NCBI RefSeq assembly: GCF_017654315.1
Contig: NZ_CP072203.1
Span: 3,968,001-4,032,000, forward strand
Origin: Gordonia polyisoprenivorans
Lineage (GTDB): Bacteria > Actinomycetota > Actinomycetes > Mycobacteriales > Mycobacteriaceae
Length of the DNA: 64,000 nucleotides
Direction: 5' to 3'
Part shown: positions 47,756 through 62,734 of the stretch, in pieces
How the letters are laid out: every line of letters begins with the position of its first letter
Position numbering within the stretch: the first letter of the stretch is position 1
Notes under the pieces: model-generated
The model's database searches: none
Told to the model about the DNA's origin: nothing
The model's input: the letters and a program-made list of their open reading frames with translations, nothing else
Program-made: the position numbers and the translations under genes

Positions 47756-49545
47756 AGCAACTCGATGTGCTCGGCGTACTTGTCGGCGATGGGCTTGCGC
47801 CGCAACTTCATCGTGGGGGTGAGTTCGGTGCCGCCGGGCTCCCACGCCTCGGGCACGATGGTGAATCGTTTGACCTGTTCGACACGGGAGAGTCGACCGT
47901 TGCCGAGTCGGACCGCGCCGATGACCTCCTCGACAACCTGCGGATGCCCGGTGAGGGCTGCGACGTCGGCGTCGGGCATGTTCAGCGCTTTCGCACGGGC
48001 GGCCGCGGCGTCGGGATCGAGTACGAGCAGCGCCGACACGAACGGTTTGGCGTCGCCGATCGCGACGACCTGCCCGATCAACGAGGACGCCGCTTTCAGT
48101 GCGTTCTCGATGTTGGTGGGCGACATGTTCTTTCCGGACTCGTTGATGATGAGTTCCTTCTTGCGGTCGACGATCCGCACGTTGCCGTCCGCGTCGATCT
48201 CGGCGATGTCACCGGTGGCCAGCCACCCGTCGGAGTCGATCGTCTCGGCCGTCTTGTCGGGCTGTTTGCGATAGCCGCGCATGACCACCGGCCCCCGGAT
48301 CAACAGTTCCCCGTCGTCGGCGAGGGTGACCTCGACACCCGATACCGGCTTGCCGACGGTTCCGATCCTCATGTTCTCCGGCGTGGTCATCGTCGAGACG
48401 CCTGTGGTCTCCGACATGCCCCACACCTCCAGCACCGGTATCCCCAGTCCGAGGAAGAACTGCAGCACCTCCGGCGGTATCGCGGCAGCACCCGACCCGG
48501 CGAAGGTGAGCTGGTCCATGCCGATCGCCGACCGCACCTTCTGCAGGACGAGCTTGTCGGCGAGGGCGTGCAGGGCGCCGGCGATCGCGTTCGGCGAGCG
48601 GCCGTCGAGCTGCGCTTGCGCTGCTGTAGCACCGGTTTTCATCGCCCAGGCACCCAGCTTCTTCTTGACCGGGCTGGTTTCCTCGGCGAGTTTGGCCTCG
48701 ATGCCGGCCCGGATCTTCTGCCAGACGCGGGGCACCCCGAAGAAGAACGTCGGTCGCACCTCGGGGAGCGCGGCAGCGATCTCCCGCGGATCGGGGACGG
48801 TGGTGACCTGGATACCGCGCACCATGTTGGCCGCATGCGAGGAGACCCGGTCGGCGATGTGTGCGGCGGGCAGATAGGAGATGACGCGGTCGTCGAAGCC
48901 GACGTCGACGACCTCGGCCAGTGAGGCCAACTCGGAGATGATGTTGCGGTGGGTGATCTCGACACCCTTGGGCGGACCGGTGGTGCCCGAGGTGTAGATG
49001 ATGGTGGCCAGATCATCGGGCCGTACCGTCTGCCATGCGGCCGCGAAATCGAAATCCGTTGCGCCCGATTGCTCTACGTCGTCCAGCGTGATCGCGCCGG
49101 TGGCCGGCCCGTCCACCACGATCGTGGTGGTCACCGCGGTGGATGCGGCGCGGACCGCCGGGACGAACATCTGCTCGGTGACGACGACGGCGTTGCCGGC
49201 ATTGCCGAACAGGTACTCGATCTGTTGCGGGGAGCTGGTGTTGTAGATCGAGAACGGCACCGCACCGAGGTGCAGCGCTGCGGTGTCGACGAGATGAAAC
49301 TCGGGCCGGTTGGTCAGCATGATGCCCACGGTGTCGCCGGGGCCGACACCGAGTGCGGCCAGACCGCGGGCGATCGCCTCGACCCGGCGTCCGTACTCGG
49401 CCCAGGAGATCTCCCGGATGCCGCCGACGGTGCGCAGCGCGATCGCGGTCGGACGCATACCGACCGTCGCCTGGAACGCCTCGGGCAGGGTGGCCACCTC
49501 GCGGCCACTCTCGTGTGGGAAGAAAATCGGATCGGATTCGGACAT
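47713..49545 (-). CDS. Long-chain fatty-acid-CoA ligase
   Basis: 610 residues from the ATG at 49545. AMP-binding motifs: P-loop YTSGTTGPPKGVEITHRN, A5 VWGMSETTG, A7-A8 YRKQPDKTAETIDSDGWLATGDIAEID (split) and the A10 Lys in MKLRRKPI. The overall form resembles mycobacterial FadD15. It activates fatty acids with ATP for lipid synthesis or oxidation. It is the leftmost gene of the leftward core-metabolism block. Confidence 0.93.
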   Translation of the reverse strand: MSESDPIFFPHESGREVATLPEAFQATVGMRPTAIALRTVGGIREISWAEYGRRVEAIARGLAALGVGPGDTVGIMLTNRPEFHLVDTAALHLGAVPFSIYNTSSPQQIEYLFGNAGNAVVVTEQMFVPAVRAASTAVTTTIVVDGPATGAITLDDVEQSGATDFDFAAAWQTVRPDDLATIIYTSGTTGPPKGVEITHRNIISELASLAEVVDVGFDDRVISYLPAAHIADRVSSHAANMVRGIQVTTVPDPREIAAALPEVRPTFFFGVPRVWQKIRAGIEAKLAEETSPVKKKLGAWAMKTGATAAQAQLDGRSPNAIAGALHALADKLVLQKVRSAIGMDQLTFAGSGAAAIPPEVLQFFLGLGIPVLEVWGMSETTGVSTMTTPENMRIGTVGKPVSGVEVTLADDGELLIRGPVVMRGYRKQPDKTAETIDSDGWLATGDIAEIDADGNVRIVDRKKELIINESGKNMSPTNIENALKAASSLIGQVVAIGDAKPFVSALLVLDPDAAAARAKALNMPDADVAALTGHPQVVEEVIGAVRLGNGRLSRVEQVKRFTIVPEAWEPGGTELTPTMKLRRKPIADKYAEHIELLYAADAGEGVIDLR

Positions 49546-49697
49546 GGATGACCCCCGACGAGACTGGTGTGGGTGATGACGCACATCACACTAGCCGCGG
49601 GCGTCGGAGCGCACAGCCGATCGGCGGAAAAGGTAATGAGAAGGTAAAGTCGGCAGCTCGGCCGGGGTTTCACGCCGGTGCAGTGGGGCGGCGCAGG

Positions 49698-50576
49698 CTA
49701 CTTCTTGGGCGGGAAGTACTTGATGAGCGCTTCCTGCACGACGGAGGTGGCCAGCGTTCCGTCCCTCATCCAGAACCGTCCCGAGCCCATCCCGCGCGAT
49801 CCGGTTGCCACCGGAGACCGGGTCGCGTAGAGCATCCACTCGTCGAAGCGGAAGTCGCGGTGGAACCACATCGAGTGGTTCACGGTGGCCGCGAAGAGTC
49901 GATCGATTCCCCACGACAAGCCGTGTGTGGTGATGATCGAGTCGAGGACGGTGGTGTCGGAGGCGTAGCACATGGCGGCCACATGCATGATCGGGTCGTC
50001 GGGCATCTGGCCGTCGGTCTTCATCCACACGCGGTTGTCGCGCAGCTTCTCCCCCGCCTCACGCATCTTCCACGACGGATCGTTGGCGAATCGGATGTCA
50101 ATCGGGTGCAGTGCGTCGACGAACGTCGCGATCCGGTCCTCGAAACCCTTGAAATGCTCGCCGAGGGGCGGCAATTCCTCCGGATAGGGCACCTGCGGGA
50201 TCTCCACCGCGTGCTCGAGACCGGCCGAATTGTCCTGGAACGCCACCAGCATGGTGAAGATCTCTTCACCCTTCTGTTTGGCGGTGACCTGCCGATTCGC
50301 GAAAGACTTGCCGTCCCGGAACCGGTCGACGTGGTACTCCATCGGCTCGTTGACGTTGCCGCCGCGGATGAAGTGCGCGTGCAGGGCGTGGACCGGCGGA
50401 GTGCCGCGGGTCAGGGTGCGTGCTGCCGCCACAACACCCTGACCGAGCATCTGCCCACCGAAGGTCCGCGCCGTCTTCTGTTCGGGGTGTTGCCCGATGA
50501 ACAGGTCGGCGTCGCGCTGCTCGACGTCGAGCAGTTCGAGCAGCTTGCCGAGGTCGCTGGTGGGGTCCGCAGTCAT
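49698..50576 (-). CDS. tesB: Acyl-CoA thioesterase II
   Basis: 292 residues: double hotdog fold with RTFGGQMLGQGVVAAARTL near residue 40 and, in the second half, TTHGLSWGIDRLFAATVNHSMWFHRDFR followed by DEWMLY, the TesB region with the catalytic Asp/Gln/Thr set. It hydrolyses medium- to long-chain acyl-CoA. It lies between pyk and the acyl-CoA ligase, as pykA-tesB are adjacent in mycobacteria. Confidence 0.94.
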   Translation of the reverse strand: MTADPTSDLGKLLELLDVEQRDADLFIGQHPEQKTARTFGGQMLGQGVVAAARTLTRGTPPVHALHAHFIRGGNVNEPMEYHVDRFRDGKSFANRQVTAKQKGEEIFTMLVAFQDNSAGLEHAVEIPQVPYPEELPPLGEHFKGFEDRIATFVDALHPIDIRFANDPSWKMREAGEKLRDNRVWMKTDGQMPDDPIMHVAAMCYASDTTVLDSIITTHGLSWGIDRLFAATVNHSMWFHRDFRFDEWMLYATRSPVATGSRGMGSGRFWMRDGTLATSVVQEALIKYFPPKK

Positions 50577-50706
50577 GCGAACAGACTAGGGACCCCCGCG
50601 TGTCCGGCGGTCACCGGGACCGCGGCGCGCACGGCCCACCGCTCACCGGGCGTGCCCGTGCGACAGGGGGTGGGCCCGCGTCAGCGGCTCACCCCCCGCT
50701 CACCGG

Positions 50707-50794
50707 GCGCGCCACGCCTGCACGATGAAGAGCGCGCCCGTGTGCACCCAACCCACTGCCCGGCGAGCGCGCCGTGCCTGCACGACGAAGAGCG
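50707..50794. repeat. 28-bp direct repeat, 60-bp period
   Basis: 50707-50734 and 50767-50794 share 25 of 28 bases, including CCTGCACGA and GAAGAGCG. It may be part of a dispersed extragenic repeat family; only a genome scan can tell. Confidence 0.7.
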
Positions 50795-50853
50795 AGGAGC
50801 GAAGCGACAATGCGATGAGGAGGAAGGCGCGGTGCCTCCAGCTCGCAGGGCAC

Positions 50854-50872
50854 GCGCGGACGGAGTCCGCGC
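50854..50872 (-). terminator. pyk terminator hairpin
   Basis: GCGCGGAC-GGA-GTCCGCGC is a perfect 8-bp stem starting 7 nt after the pyk stop codon. There is no T-run, consistent with the U-less terminators common in actinobacteria. Confidence 0.7.
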
Positions 50873-50879
50873 AAATAGC

Positions 50880-52322
50880 TCAGTGGTCTTGTTCGCCGAT
50901 CCGGTGGACGTGGATCATGTTGGTCGATCCGACGGTACCGGGCGGCGCGCCGGCGACGATGACGACGACGTCGCCGTCCTTGAGCCGACCGATGCGCAGG
51001 AGCTGGTGGTCGACCTGGTCGATCATGTGGTCGGTGGTGTCGACGTGATCGACGATGAAGGTCTCGGTTCCCCAGCTCAGGGCGAGTTGGCTGCGTACGG
51101 CCTGGGTGGGTGTGAACGCGAGCAGCGGCAGACGGGAGTGCAGCCGTGCCAGTCGGCGGACGGTGTCGCCGGACTGGGTGAAGGCCACCATGGCCTTGAC
51201 CTCGAGGCGTTCTCCGATGTCGCGTGCGGCGTAGGAGATGATGCCGCGTTTGGTGCGGGGGACGTGGGAGAGCGGCGGCACGTCACGTGAGCCGGTTTCG
51301 ACGGCCACGCAGATGCGGGTCATGGTCTGCACGGTCTCGATCGGCCATTTGCCGACGGAGGTCTCGCCGGAGAGCATCACGGCGTCGGCACCGTCGAGGA
51401 CGGCGTTGGCGACGTCGGAGGCCTCGGCGCGGGTGGGCCGGGAGTTCTCGATCATCGAGTCCAGCATCTGGGTGGCCACGATCACCGGTTTGGCGTTCTC
51501 GCGAGCCATCTGGATGGCTTTCTTCTGCACCAGGGGAACCTGCTCGAGCGGCAGTTCGACGCCCAGGTCACCGCGGGCGACCATGACGCCGTCGAAGGCC
51601 AGCACGATGGCTTCGAGGTTGTCGACGGCTTCGGGCTTTTCCAGTTTGGCGATCACCGGAACGCGTCGGCCGACGCGGTCCATCACTTCGTGGACGAGTT
51701 CGATGTCGGCCGGGCTGCGCACGAAGGAAAGGGCGACGAGGTCGACGCCGAGTTCCAGCGCGAACTCGAGGTCGGCGATGTCCTTGTCGCTCAGGGCGGG
51801 GATCGAGGTCTTGACGCCCGGCAGGTTCAGGCCTTTGTTGTTGCTGACCGGACCGCCTTCGGTGACCACGCAGACGACGTCGTTGCCGTCGATGGCGGTG
51901 ACCTTCAGTCCGACCTTGCCGTCGTCGACGAGGAGGCGGTCTCCGGCTTCGGCGTCTTCGGCGAGTTGTTTGTAGGTCGTCGAGACGCGATCGTGGGTGC
52001 CGACGACGTCGTCGACGGTGATGCGGACCTCTTCTCCGGTGGCCCACATGACCTGTCCGTTGAGTGCGCCGTCGTCGACGAACTTGCCGAGTCGGATCTT
52101 GGGTCCTTGTAGGTCGGCGAGAATGCCCACGGCCTTCTCCGCGGCATCGCCCGCGCGACGCACACGTTCGTAGACGGTGCGATGGTCCTCATGGCTGCCA
52201 TGGCTGAAGTTGAGTCGAGCAACATCCATGCCCGCCTCGACGAGCTCTTTGAGACGCTCCTCGGAGTTGGTGGCGGGACCCAGGGTGCAGACGATCTTGG
52301 TACGACGTGTCACGGTGCTCAC
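50880..52322 (-). CDS. pyk: Pyruvate kinase
   Basis: 480 residues. The start RRTKIVCTLGPATNSEERL, GMDVARLNFSHGSHEDH, the active-site segment VPVIAKLEKPEAVDNL (catalytic Lys) and MVARGDLGVEL, then VIVATQMLDSMI and RAEASDVANAVLDGADAVMLSGETS (split) leave no doubt. The C-terminal domain ends MIHVHRIG. It catalyses PEP plus ADP to pyruvate plus ATP. The 191-bp gap to gltD (52323-52513) holds its promoter and no gene. Confidence 0.97.
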   Translation of the reverse strand: MSTVTRRTKIVCTLGPATNSEERLKELVEAGMDVARLNFSHGSHEDHRTVYERVRRAGDAAEKAVGILADLQGPKIRLGKFVDDGALNGQVMWATGEEVRITVDDVVGTHDRVSTTYKQLAEDAEAGDRLLVDDGKVGLKVTAIDGNDVVCVVTEGGPVSNNKGLNLPGVKTSIPALSDKDIADLEFALELGVDLVALSFVRSPADIELVHEVMDRVGRRVPVIAKLEKPEAVDNLEAIVLAFDGVMVARGDLGVELPLEQVPLVQKKAIQMARENAKPVIVATQMLDSMIENSRPTRAEASDVANAVLDGADAVMLSGETSVGKWPIETVQTMTRICVAVETGSRDVPPLSHVPRTKRGIISYAARDIGERLEVKAMVAFTQSGDTVRRLARLHSRLPLLAFTPTQAVRSQLALSWGTETFIVDHVDTTDHMIDQVDHQLLRIGRLKDGDVVVIVAGAPPGTVGSTNMIHVHRIGEQDH

Positions 52323-52513
52323 CTTAGTCGTGTCGGATCAGCATCTCTATCGGTGGCGACCACTGGTCATCACCCGGCCACACCGCGTTCGTCCACTCCC
52401 CCGAGGTCAGTGGCGGCGCCACCGTTTCATTCTGTTCAGCCCGATCGGGGTCACACTCCGGGCGCGCCGCCCGACGGCTGTGTCGCGATCGCGACGGCGG
52501 ACCCGGCCAATTG

Positions 52514-54011
52514 TCAACGCACCGAAAGTGGTAGCGCCGCCGGGCGGACCGGTGACGGGAGATCGGAAGCACCCATCAGGTATTCGTCGACCGACCTTGC
52601 CGCCGAACGACCTTCGGCGATCGCCCACACCACCAACGACGCACCGCGGTGCGCATCGCCGCAGACGAATACCCCGTCGGCGTCGGTTTGCCAGTCGCTG
52701 CCGCAGGACAACGCGCCGCGTCCGTTGGGTGCGAGTTCGAGCCCGTCGAGTAGCGGTCCTCGTTCGACACCTTCGAATCCGATCGCGAAAAGCGCCAGTT
52801 CGCAGGGGATCTCGAACTCTTCACTGACCGGCGTGATCACCCGTCGGCCGTCGGATTCGCGGATGACGGCGACTTCGGCGAGAACCATCGTGGTGACGTT
52901 GCCGTGTTCGTCACCGACGAATCGTTGCACTGCCACCTGATATTTGCGTTCGCCGCCTTCGGCGTGCGCGCTGGAGGTGCGCATCACCAGCGGCCAGGTC
53001 GGCCACGGGGATCGGGTGTCGTCGCGATCGGAGGGCAGTTCGGGGTTGTAGTCGAGTTGGACCACCGAGGCCGCTCCCTGCCGATGCGCGGTGCCGAGGC
53101 AGTCGGCACCGGTGTCGCCGCCACCGATGATGACGACGTGTTTGCCCTTGGCGGTGATCGGTGATTCTCCGTCGCCCTCGCATTCCCGGTTCGCCGGAAC
53201 CAGATGCTCCATGGCGAGGTGCACACCGTTGAGGTCGCGGCCGGGTACCGGGTTGTCGCGGGCGGCCATCGCACCGATCGCGAGGACGACGGCGTCGTGG
53301 CGCTCGCGAAGCTCCGCCACCGACAGGTCGGTGCCGACGTTGCAACTGGTGACGAATTCTGTTCCCTCGGCGCGCATCTGGGCGATACGGCGGTCGATGT
53401 CGGACTTCTGCAGCTTGTATTCGGGGATGCCGTAGCGCAGCAGTCCACCCAGCCGGTCGTCACGCTCGTAGACGGTGACGTCGTGTCCGGCGCGGGTCAG
53501 CTGCTGTGCGGCGGCGAGGCCGCCCGGTCCGGAGCCGACCACGGCAACCGACTTACCGGTCTTGAGGGCGGGCGGCTCGGGCCCGATGATCCCCTCGGCC
53601 CAGGACTCGTGGGCAATCGTCTTCTCGATCCGCTTGATGGTGACGCTGCCGCCGGTGGTGTTCTCCGAGATCGACAGCACGCATGCCGCCTCGCAGGGTG
53701 CCGGGCACACCATTCCGGTGAACTCCGGGAAATTGTTGGTCGCGTGCAGGCGTTCGCTTGCCGCGTCCCATCGTCCGCGTCGGACGAGGTCGTTCCATTC
53801 CGGGATGAGATTGCCCAGCGGGCAGCCTGCGGTTCCGGAGTGGCAGAACGGAATACCGCAATCCATGCATCGGCGGGCCTGATCGCTCACCTCGGAGAGC
53901 ACCTTGATCGGGTTGTCGGCGTGCTCATAGACATCGCCCCAGTCCCGGATGCGCTCGGCCACCGGCCGGTATCGGGCCTCCTTCTTCGAGACCTCCAGGA
54001 ATCCGCGCGGA

Positions 54012-54019
<8 letters not shown>
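52514..54019 (-). CDS. gltD: Glutamate synthase (NADPH) small subunit
   Basis: 501 residues from a GTG overlapping the gltB stop by 8 nt. N-terminal iron-sulfur Cys clusters lie in [27 protein letters not shown] and [16 protein letters not shown] site [17 protein letters not shown] and NADPH site [15 protein letters not shown], and the C-terminal [22 protein letters not shown]. It passes electrons from NADPH to GltB. Confidence 0.97.
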
Positions 54020-58583
<4,564 letters not shown>

Positions 58584-58768
58584 CAATACCTCCACCGGAT
58601 TCGTGACGAATCGCATGCATGATGTCCTGGGACAGCGCTGGCCCGTGGAGCACTACGTCGGTCGCGGGTATGGGCTGCCGCAAACCGTGAAATCCCACTG
58701 TAACCGACCACCCAGCGGGGTGCCCGCGATGGCGAGGTGATCCTCGCCGGCTCGACCCCCGAAGCCGG

Positions 58769-60388
58769 TCAGCGGGTGGGTGGGGTGTCTTTGGCGGAGT
58801 CGGGGGCGGTGGGAGCGCTGTCCTCGTCGGGGGAAGCGCCGTCGGCATCAGGTTGAGCGCTGTCGGCGGTATCGGGAGCGCTGTCGGCATCAGGCTGAGC
58901 GCTGTGGGCGTCGGGCTCGGCACTCTCGGCCTCGGGGGGAGCGCTGTCAGCGTCGGGCTGGGCGCTGTCGGCATCCGAGGGAGCGCTGTCGGCATCAGGC
59001 TGAGCGCTGTCGGCGTCGGGCTCGGCGCTGTCGGCGTCGGTGAGAGCGCTGTCGGCGGTCTCCGAAGCGCTGTCGGCATCAGGCTGGGCGCTGTCGGCAG
59101 TATCGGGGGCGCTGTCGGCATCAGGCTGAGCGCTGTCGGGGGTATCGGGGGCGCTGTCGGCATCAGGCTGAGCGCTGTCGGGGGTATCGGGGGCGCTGTC
59201 GGGGGTGGCGTCGGCGGCAGGGTCGGGGGACGTCCACGGGGACGGGGCCGCAGTGGCCGGTGCGACGACGTCTTCGTCGAGTTCCGGGTCGACGGCGGCT
59301 TCCTCGTCGTGTTCGGCGATGCCCTTGTCGATGACCTCGGTCGCGGTGCTGTCGTCGCCTGCGTCGGTCATCTCGCCGTCGGAGTCGAACGGCTCGTCCT
59401 CGTCCGGCTCGTCGTCGGGCTCGCGTTCGGCGTCGAGTTCGTGGTCCGGGTAACGGTCGTCGACGTAGCCGACGACGCCAAGGGCTTCGAGTTCCTCGGC
59501 ACGGTCGGGGTAGTACATCTCCAGACCGCGCTCGCGGCCCTTGGTGGCGACGACGAAGTAGATCGCCGCGCACACGAACAGCAGGGCGGAGGTGAAGACG
59601 TTGATGCGAATGCCGGCGATGAAGGTGTACGCGGTATCCGAGCGCAGGAGTTCGACGACGAATCGGCCGACGCAGTATCCGGCCACGTACAGCGCGAAGA
59701 GTCGTCCGTGGCCGATGCGGAATCGTCGGTCGAGCACCACGAGCGCGATAACGACCAGGACATTCCACACCAACTCGTACAAGAAGGTCGGGTGGACGAT
59801 CTCGTACACCTGGCCGGTCGAGGTTCCGTTGATCAGATTGGGGCCGGTCTGGATGCCGTTGGTGCGCTCGTAGATCTCCAACCCCCACGGCACCGTTGTC
59901 GGCCGGCCGTAGAGCTCCTGGTTGAAATAGTTGCCGAGCCGCCCGATCGCCTGGGCGAGCAGGATCGCGGGCGCGATGGCATCGCCGAACGCGGGCAACC
60001 GGATGCCGTGACGGCGCGCACCGATCCAGGCGCCGAGGGCACCGAGGATCACCGCGCCCCAGATTCCGAGACCACCGTCCCAGATCTTGAAGACGTCGAT
60101 CGGGGACTTGCCACCGCCGCCGAAGTAGATCGACCAGTCGGTGAGGACGTGATAGATGCGGCCGCCGATCAGACCGAAGGGCACTGCCCAGATGGCGATG
60201 TCGAGGACCTCGCCGGGCTGGCCGCCGCGTGCGATCCAGCGGCGATCACCCCACCAGACCGCGACGATGATGCCGACGATGATGCACAGCGCGTACGCCC
60301 GCAGCGGGACCGGCCCGAGATGCCAGACCCCCTGCGGCGGACTGGGGATATAGGCGAGCAACGTCGTCGTCGGCGCGATCACGGTCAC
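58769..60388 (-). CDS. lgt: Prolipoprotein diacylglyceryl transferase with long acidic repeat tail
   Basis: 539 residues from a GTG. Residues 1-285 are Lgt with seven transmembrane helices and the signature GRLGNYFNQELYG (149-161); IWDGGLGIWG is the conserved loop. It transfers diacylglycerol to the lipobox Cys, acting on lipoproteins such as LivK and the element's lipoprotein. Residues ~285-395 are acidic, and ~396-535 are repeats of DSAQPDADSAPDTP-type units. Lgt of E. coli has no such tail; mycobacterial forms have shorter extensions. The tail is predicted to be disordered and cytoplasmic. Confidence 0.95.
   Translation of the reverse strand: MTVIAPTTTLLAYIPSPPQGVWHLGPVPLRAYALCIIVGIIVAVWWGDRRWIARGGQPGEVLDIAIWAVPFGLIGGRIYHVLTDWSIYFGGGGKSPIDVFKIWDGGLGIWGAVILGALGAWIGARRHGIRLPAFGDAIAPAILLAQAIGRLGNYFNQELYGRPTTVPWGLEIYERTNGIQTGPNLINGTSTGQVYEIVHPTFLYELVWNVLVVIALVVLDRRFRIGHGRLFALYVAGYCVGRFVVELLRSDTAYTFIAGIRINVFTSALLFVCAAIYFVVATKGRERGLEMYYPDRAEELEALGVVGYVDDRYPDHELDAEREPDDEPDEDEPFDSDGEMTDAGDDSTATEVIDKGIAEHDEEAAVDPELDEDVVAPATAAPSPWTSPDPAADATPDSAPDTPDSAQPDADSAPDTPDSAQPDADSAPDTADSAQPDADSASETADSALTDADSAEPDADSAQPDADSAPSDADSAQPDADSAPPEAESAEPDAHSAQPDADSAPDTADSAQPDADGASPDEDSAPTAPDSAKDTPPTR
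58784..59200. repeat. Short in-frame repeats encoding the Lgt tail
   Basis: About fourteen 30-bp (sometimes 15-bp offset) units based on GCGCTGTCGGCATCAGGCTG on the plus strand. They encode alternating DSA-Q/P-PDA blocks. Length variation is expected to be frequent and in frame. Confidence 0.85.
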
Positions 60389-60462
60389 ACCCTAACCGAC
60401 CGTCGGAGGCACACGATCGCACCACCCGGTCGGTTCGTCCGATCGGACCTCACCCGCGCGGG

Positions 60463-61284
60463 TCACCTCGGCGGGTTCGGATGGGCGACGCCGTCGGCGA
60501 GTTCGCGAACCAGATCTCGCAACTGAGCCTGACCGGCCTGCGCCGCGGTCAACAGGGCCGAACCCACGATGACACCGTCGGCATAGGAGGCGATCTCCGC
60601 GGCCTGCTCGCCGCTGCGGACACCGAGACCGACCCCGATCGGGATGTCGGAGTACTCACGGATCCGCGCACAGAGTTCGGGGGCGGCGTTCGACACCGCG
60701 GTACGAGCACCGGTCACTCCCATGGTGGAGGCCGCGTAGACGAAACCGCGGCACGCATCGATGGTGTAGGCCAGCCGTTCCGGGGTCGACGACGGTGCGA
60801 CCAGATAGATGCGGTCCAACCCGTGGGCATCGGAGGCCTCATGCCACGCATGCCCCTCCTCGGGGATGAGGTTGGGGGTGATCAGTCCGGCTCCTCCGGC
60901 TTCGGCGAGATCGGCGGAGAACCGCTCGACACCGTAGGCGAGGATGGGATTCCAGTAACTCATCACGACGGCCTGCCCACCGGCCTCGGTGATCGCCCGG
61001 ACTGCGGTGAACACGTCGCGCACCCGCACCCCGTTGGTCAGTGCCAGATCGGCGGCTTCCTGGATCGTCGGCCCGTCCATCACCGGATCCGAGTAGGGCA
61101 CCCCGACCTCGATGATGTCGCACCCGGCCTCGACCATGGTGGTGAACGACTCCACCGAGCCGGCCACCGTCGGGTAGCCCACGGGCAGATAGCCGATCAG
61201 CGCGGCGCGGCCCTGCTCACGGCAGCGGGTGAAGACCGGTGAGAGCTTGGAGGCTCCCGCGTGTCGGACGGTCGGCGCGGTCAT
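60463..61284 (-). CDS. trpA: Tryptophan synthase alpha chain
   Basis: 273 residues from the ATG overlapping the trpB stop (ATGA). The catalytic Glu and Asp lie in [18 protein letters not shown], and the loop 6 region is [13 protein letters not shown]. It ends [30 protein letters not shown], split here for length. It cleaves indole-3-glycerol phosphate to indole for TrpB. Confidence 0.97.
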   Translation of the reverse strand: MTAPTVRHAGASKLSPVFTRCREQGRAALIGYLPVGYPTVAGSVESFTTMVEAGCDIIEVGVPYSDPVMDGPTIQEAADLALTNGVRVRDVFTAVRAITEAGGQAVVMSYWNPILAYGVERFSADLAEAGGAGLITPNLIPEEGHAWHEASDAHGLDRIYLVAPSSTPERLAYTIDACRGFVYAASTMGVTGARTAVSNAAPELCARIREYSDIPIGVGLGVRSGEQAAEIASYADGVIVGSALLTAAQAGQAQLRDLVRELADGVAHPNPPR

Positions 61285-62675
61285 CGACTCTCCCCCGGAT
61301 CTGATTGGGCCGCTTCGGATTCGGACGACGTATGCGAGCCGGCCTGGGCGTCGGATTCCGAGGGTGGCGGATCGAACAGATGGAACCATTCCGCGGCGGT
61401 GTCGACGTCCTTGTCACCGCGGCCGGACAGGCTGACGACGATGATCGGTGCACCCTCGGTACCGGCCTGCGCCCCGCGCGGTGAGGTACGCGCGAGTTCG
61501 TGGCCGAGTTTCAACGCACCGGCCACCGCGTGCGCCGACTCGATCGCCGGGATGATCCCTTCCCGCCGGCTCAGCAGCGCCAGCGCGTTCATCGCCTCGG
61601 TATCGGTGATCGGCCGGTACTCGGCCCGGCCGATGTCCTTGAGGTAGGCGTGCTCGGGACCGACCCCGGGGTAGTCCAAACCCGCCGAGATGGAGTGGGA
61701 TTCGATGGTTTGGCCGTCCTCGTCCTGCAGGAGGTAGGAGAAGGCACCCTGGAAGGCGCCCGGTGTACCGCCGGTGAAGGTCGCCGCGTGCCGGCCGGTC
61801 TCGACACCGTCACCGGCGGCCTCGTATCCGACGAGCCGTACGTCGGCGTCGTCGATGAACGGGTGGAACACCCCGATCGCGTTCGATCCGCCGCCGACGC
61901 AGGCCACCACCGCATCGGGCAGCCGTCCGGCGTGCGAGAGGATCTGCGCCCGGGCCTCGAGTCCGACGATGCGCTGCAGATCTCGTACCAGCATCGGGAA
62001 CGGATGCGGCCCCGCGGCGGTACCGAAACAGTAATAGGTGTTGTGCGCGTTGGTAACCCAGTCGCGGAGCGCCTCGTTGATCGCGTCCTTGAGGGTCGCC
62101 GAGCCGGTCTCCACCGCGATCACCGTCGCGCCGAGCAGACGCATCCGTGCCACGTTCAACGCCTGACGCTCGGTGTCGACGCGACCCATGTAGACGATGC
62201 ATTCCATGCCGAACAGGGCACAGCCGGTGGCGGTGGCGACCCCGTGCTGACCGGCACCGGTCTCGGCGATGATGCGCGACTTGCCCATCCGGCGGGCCAG
62301 CAACAACTGACCGAGCACGTTGTTGATCTTGTGGGAACCGGTGTGGTTCAGGTCTTCCCGCTTGAGGAACACCCGCGCCCCGCCGGCATCGTCGGACAGC
62401 CGCGTCGCCTCGTACAGCGGCGAGGGGCGACCGACGTAGTCACGTTGCAGCCGGTCGAGTTCGGCAAGGTAGTCGTCGTCGGTGCGCATCTTCTCGTAGG
62501 CGGTGGTCACCTCGTCGATGACCGCCATCAACGCCTCGGGGACGTGCCGCCCACCGTAGACACCGAAGTGGCCGCCGGCGTCGGGCTCGAGGGAGGTGCG
62601 GGTCGCCACTCCCTGACTGGCCGTGGGCAGGACGGTCGGGGCGGCGTCGGTGCCGCTGCTCTGATGGGTCGTCAC
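61281..62675 (-). CDS. trpB: Tryptophan synthase beta chain
   Basis: 464 residues from the GTG at 62675 with GAGGTG upstream. The PLP Lys lies in [14 protein letters not shown], the catalytic Glu in [13 protein letters not shown], the phosphate site in [10 protein letters not shown] ~40-residue N-terminal and a ~35-residue Ser/Glu-rich C-terminal extension ([18 protein letters not shown]) exceed the usual ~400-residue length. It joins indole with serine. Confidence 0.97.
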   Translation of the reverse strand: MTTHQSSGTDAAPTVLPTASQGVATRTSLEPDAGGHFGVYGGRHVPEALMAVIDEVTTAYEKMRTDDDYLAELDRLQRDYVGRPSPLYEATRLSDDAGGARVFLKREDLNHTGSHKINNVLGQLLLARRMGKSRIIAETGAGQHGVATATGCALFGMECIVYMGRVDTERQALNVARMRLLGATVIAVETGSATLKDAINEALRDWVTNAHNTYYCFGTAAGPHPFPMLVRDLQRIVGLEARAQILSHAGRLPDAVVACVGGGSNAIGVFHPFIDDADVRLVGYEAAGDGVETGRHAATFTGGTPGAFQGAFSYLLQDEDGQTIESHSISAGLDYPGVGPEHAYLKDIGRAEYRPITDTEAMNALALLSRREGIIPAIESAHAVAGALKLGHELARTSPRGAQAGTEGAPIIVVSLSGRGDKDVDTAAEWFHLFDPPPSESDAQAGSHTSSESEAAQSDPGESR

Positions 62676-62734
62676 AGGACACCTCACTGCTTCACATACG
62701 CGTCAGCGGCTTCGGCCGAAGCCGAATGCCATTG

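Larger units (their letters stand above)
50577..50879. other. 303-bp repeat-containing gap between pyk and tesB
   Basis: No gene is seen. It contains a 28-bp direct repeat pair (50707-50734 and 50767-50794), two copies of CCGCTCACCGGGCG (near 50639 and 50697), a GAGCGAGGAGCGAAGCGAC stretch near 50790 and the pyk terminator at its right end. The tesB promoter should be in its left part. Confidence 0.6.

Noticed and set aside
58853..60526. 557-residue plus-strand frame with GIRLSAVGVGLGAVG repeats resembling a PE_PGRS-like protein
   Set aside because: The repeats are simply the antisense of the Lgt tail repeats; the rest mirrors the Lgt membrane domain.
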